From assembly GCA_001600175.1 (NCBI GenBank), contig BCJC01000002.1:2763111-2827110 (forward strand): a stretch of 64,000 nt of DNA, written 5' to 3'. Positions 63,651 through 64,000 of the stretch are shown here, piece after piece. This DNA comes from Erythrobasidium yunnanense. Its lineage: Eukaryota > Basidiomycota > Cystobasidiomycetes > Erythrobasidiales > Erythrobasidiaceae. How positions within the stretch are numbered: position 1 is the stretch's first letter; each line of letters opens with the position of its first letter. Both the position numbers and the translations under genes were made by a program. The notes beneath the pieces are model-generated. The model had not been told where the DNA came from, did no database searches, and saw nothing but the letters and a program-made list of their open reading frames with translations.

Positions 63651-64000
63651 GGTAGCTAGATACGTAAGAAGATGAATGGATGTAGGAGGAGATCAGCTAT
63701 CTCGCAGGCTCGCAGAACTGGGATCTGTGAGAAGAAGAAGAAAGAAGAGACGATTGCAAGAACGACTGGAATCACAACTACTACACTCCTCCAGATGACG
63801 CTGACTGCCAGCTGCGCCCGTTCCAGGGAAAGATACCCTACTTTCGCGCTCTTCCATTTTCTGGTGCTTCCTTCCTCGCTGAGGGAAAGAAAGAAGACCC
63901 AAGAGACGAAAAGGAAAGAACACCTCTTCTCTTTCTTCCTTCGCTCCTTTCAATTTCTTCTAGCCACCTCCAACCCTCCCCAGAAGATCGGACATCTGGA
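63651..64000. promoter_or_regulatory. Upstream region of the PHD-finger gene, to window edge
   Basis: 350 bp upstream of the start at 63650. It has GAAGAA-rich runs (gaagaagaaagaagagacga) near 63730-63755 and near 63885-63950, read as CT-rich leader sequence on the - strand. No gene seen. Confidence 0.4.

Noticed and set aside
1-64000. Transposons, viral fossils, CRISPR arrays, tRNA and rRNA genes
   Set aside because: No reverse transcriptase, integrase, transposase catalytic motif, long terminal repeat, spaced repeat array, or tRNA/rRNA signature was recognised on reading the window. The FAR1-like domains lack any attached transposase core.

Overview
This is a window of compact, intron-rich fungal nuclear DNA, most likely from a basidiomycete. 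Most introns are about 45-75 nt (GT-AG, a few GC-AG). Genes lie close together on both strands. Several recognisable families have a basidiomycete flavour: CPL1-like secreted proteins, a yeast-type complex I 9.5 kDa subunit, Yaf9, Ctk2, and secreted proteins with KR sites. I cannot settle the class (Pucciniomycotina and Ustilaginomycotina are both possible). I see no tRNA, rRNA, CRISPR array, transposon or viral fossil.

Layout. (1) 1-4181: a tandem array of five + strand genes, the first cut by the window edge. They encode small, very basic, fast-diverging proteins of one unknown family. (2) 4446-17898: housekeeping genes (proteasome beta-7/Pre4, a BAP31-like ER protein, complex I 9.5 kDa subunit, Yaf9 YEATS protein, CTD-kinase cyclin) mixed with two unknown membrane proteins (one with seven predicted membrane segments) and a thaumatin-like secreted protein. 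(3) 18156-30210: a CPL1-like secreted protein, an HMG-box factor, a nucleoside hydrolase, a membrane protein and a ferric reductase, all on the - strand. (4) 30829-33429: three tandem SRPBCC genes, the first with an apparent +1 frameshift. (5) 34111-42053: a DsbA/thioredoxin-like protein, a small secreted protein, unknown proteins, and TAF11 head-to-head with a small RG-rich gene (14 bp between start codons). (6) 43338-50100: a SABATH-type methyltransferase with a very long Ser/Thr-rich N-terminus, then the scavenger decapping enzyme DcpS and a PROPPIN autophagy protein. (7) 50918-57467: a small Cys-rich secreted protein, an NmrA-type oxidoreductase and a 1413-residue disordered protein with a 7-nt first exon. 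(8) 58634-63650: two adjacent paralogues sharing a FAR1/GCM-like Cys-His domain with identical intron positions; one also carries a PHD finger.

The most novel-looking items are the five-gene basic array, the paired FAR1-like/PHD regulators and the SABATH fusion. Exon coordinates were read by hand from splice consensus and family alignment. Junctions stated as exact keep frame and family motifs; those described as approximate or unresolved do not.
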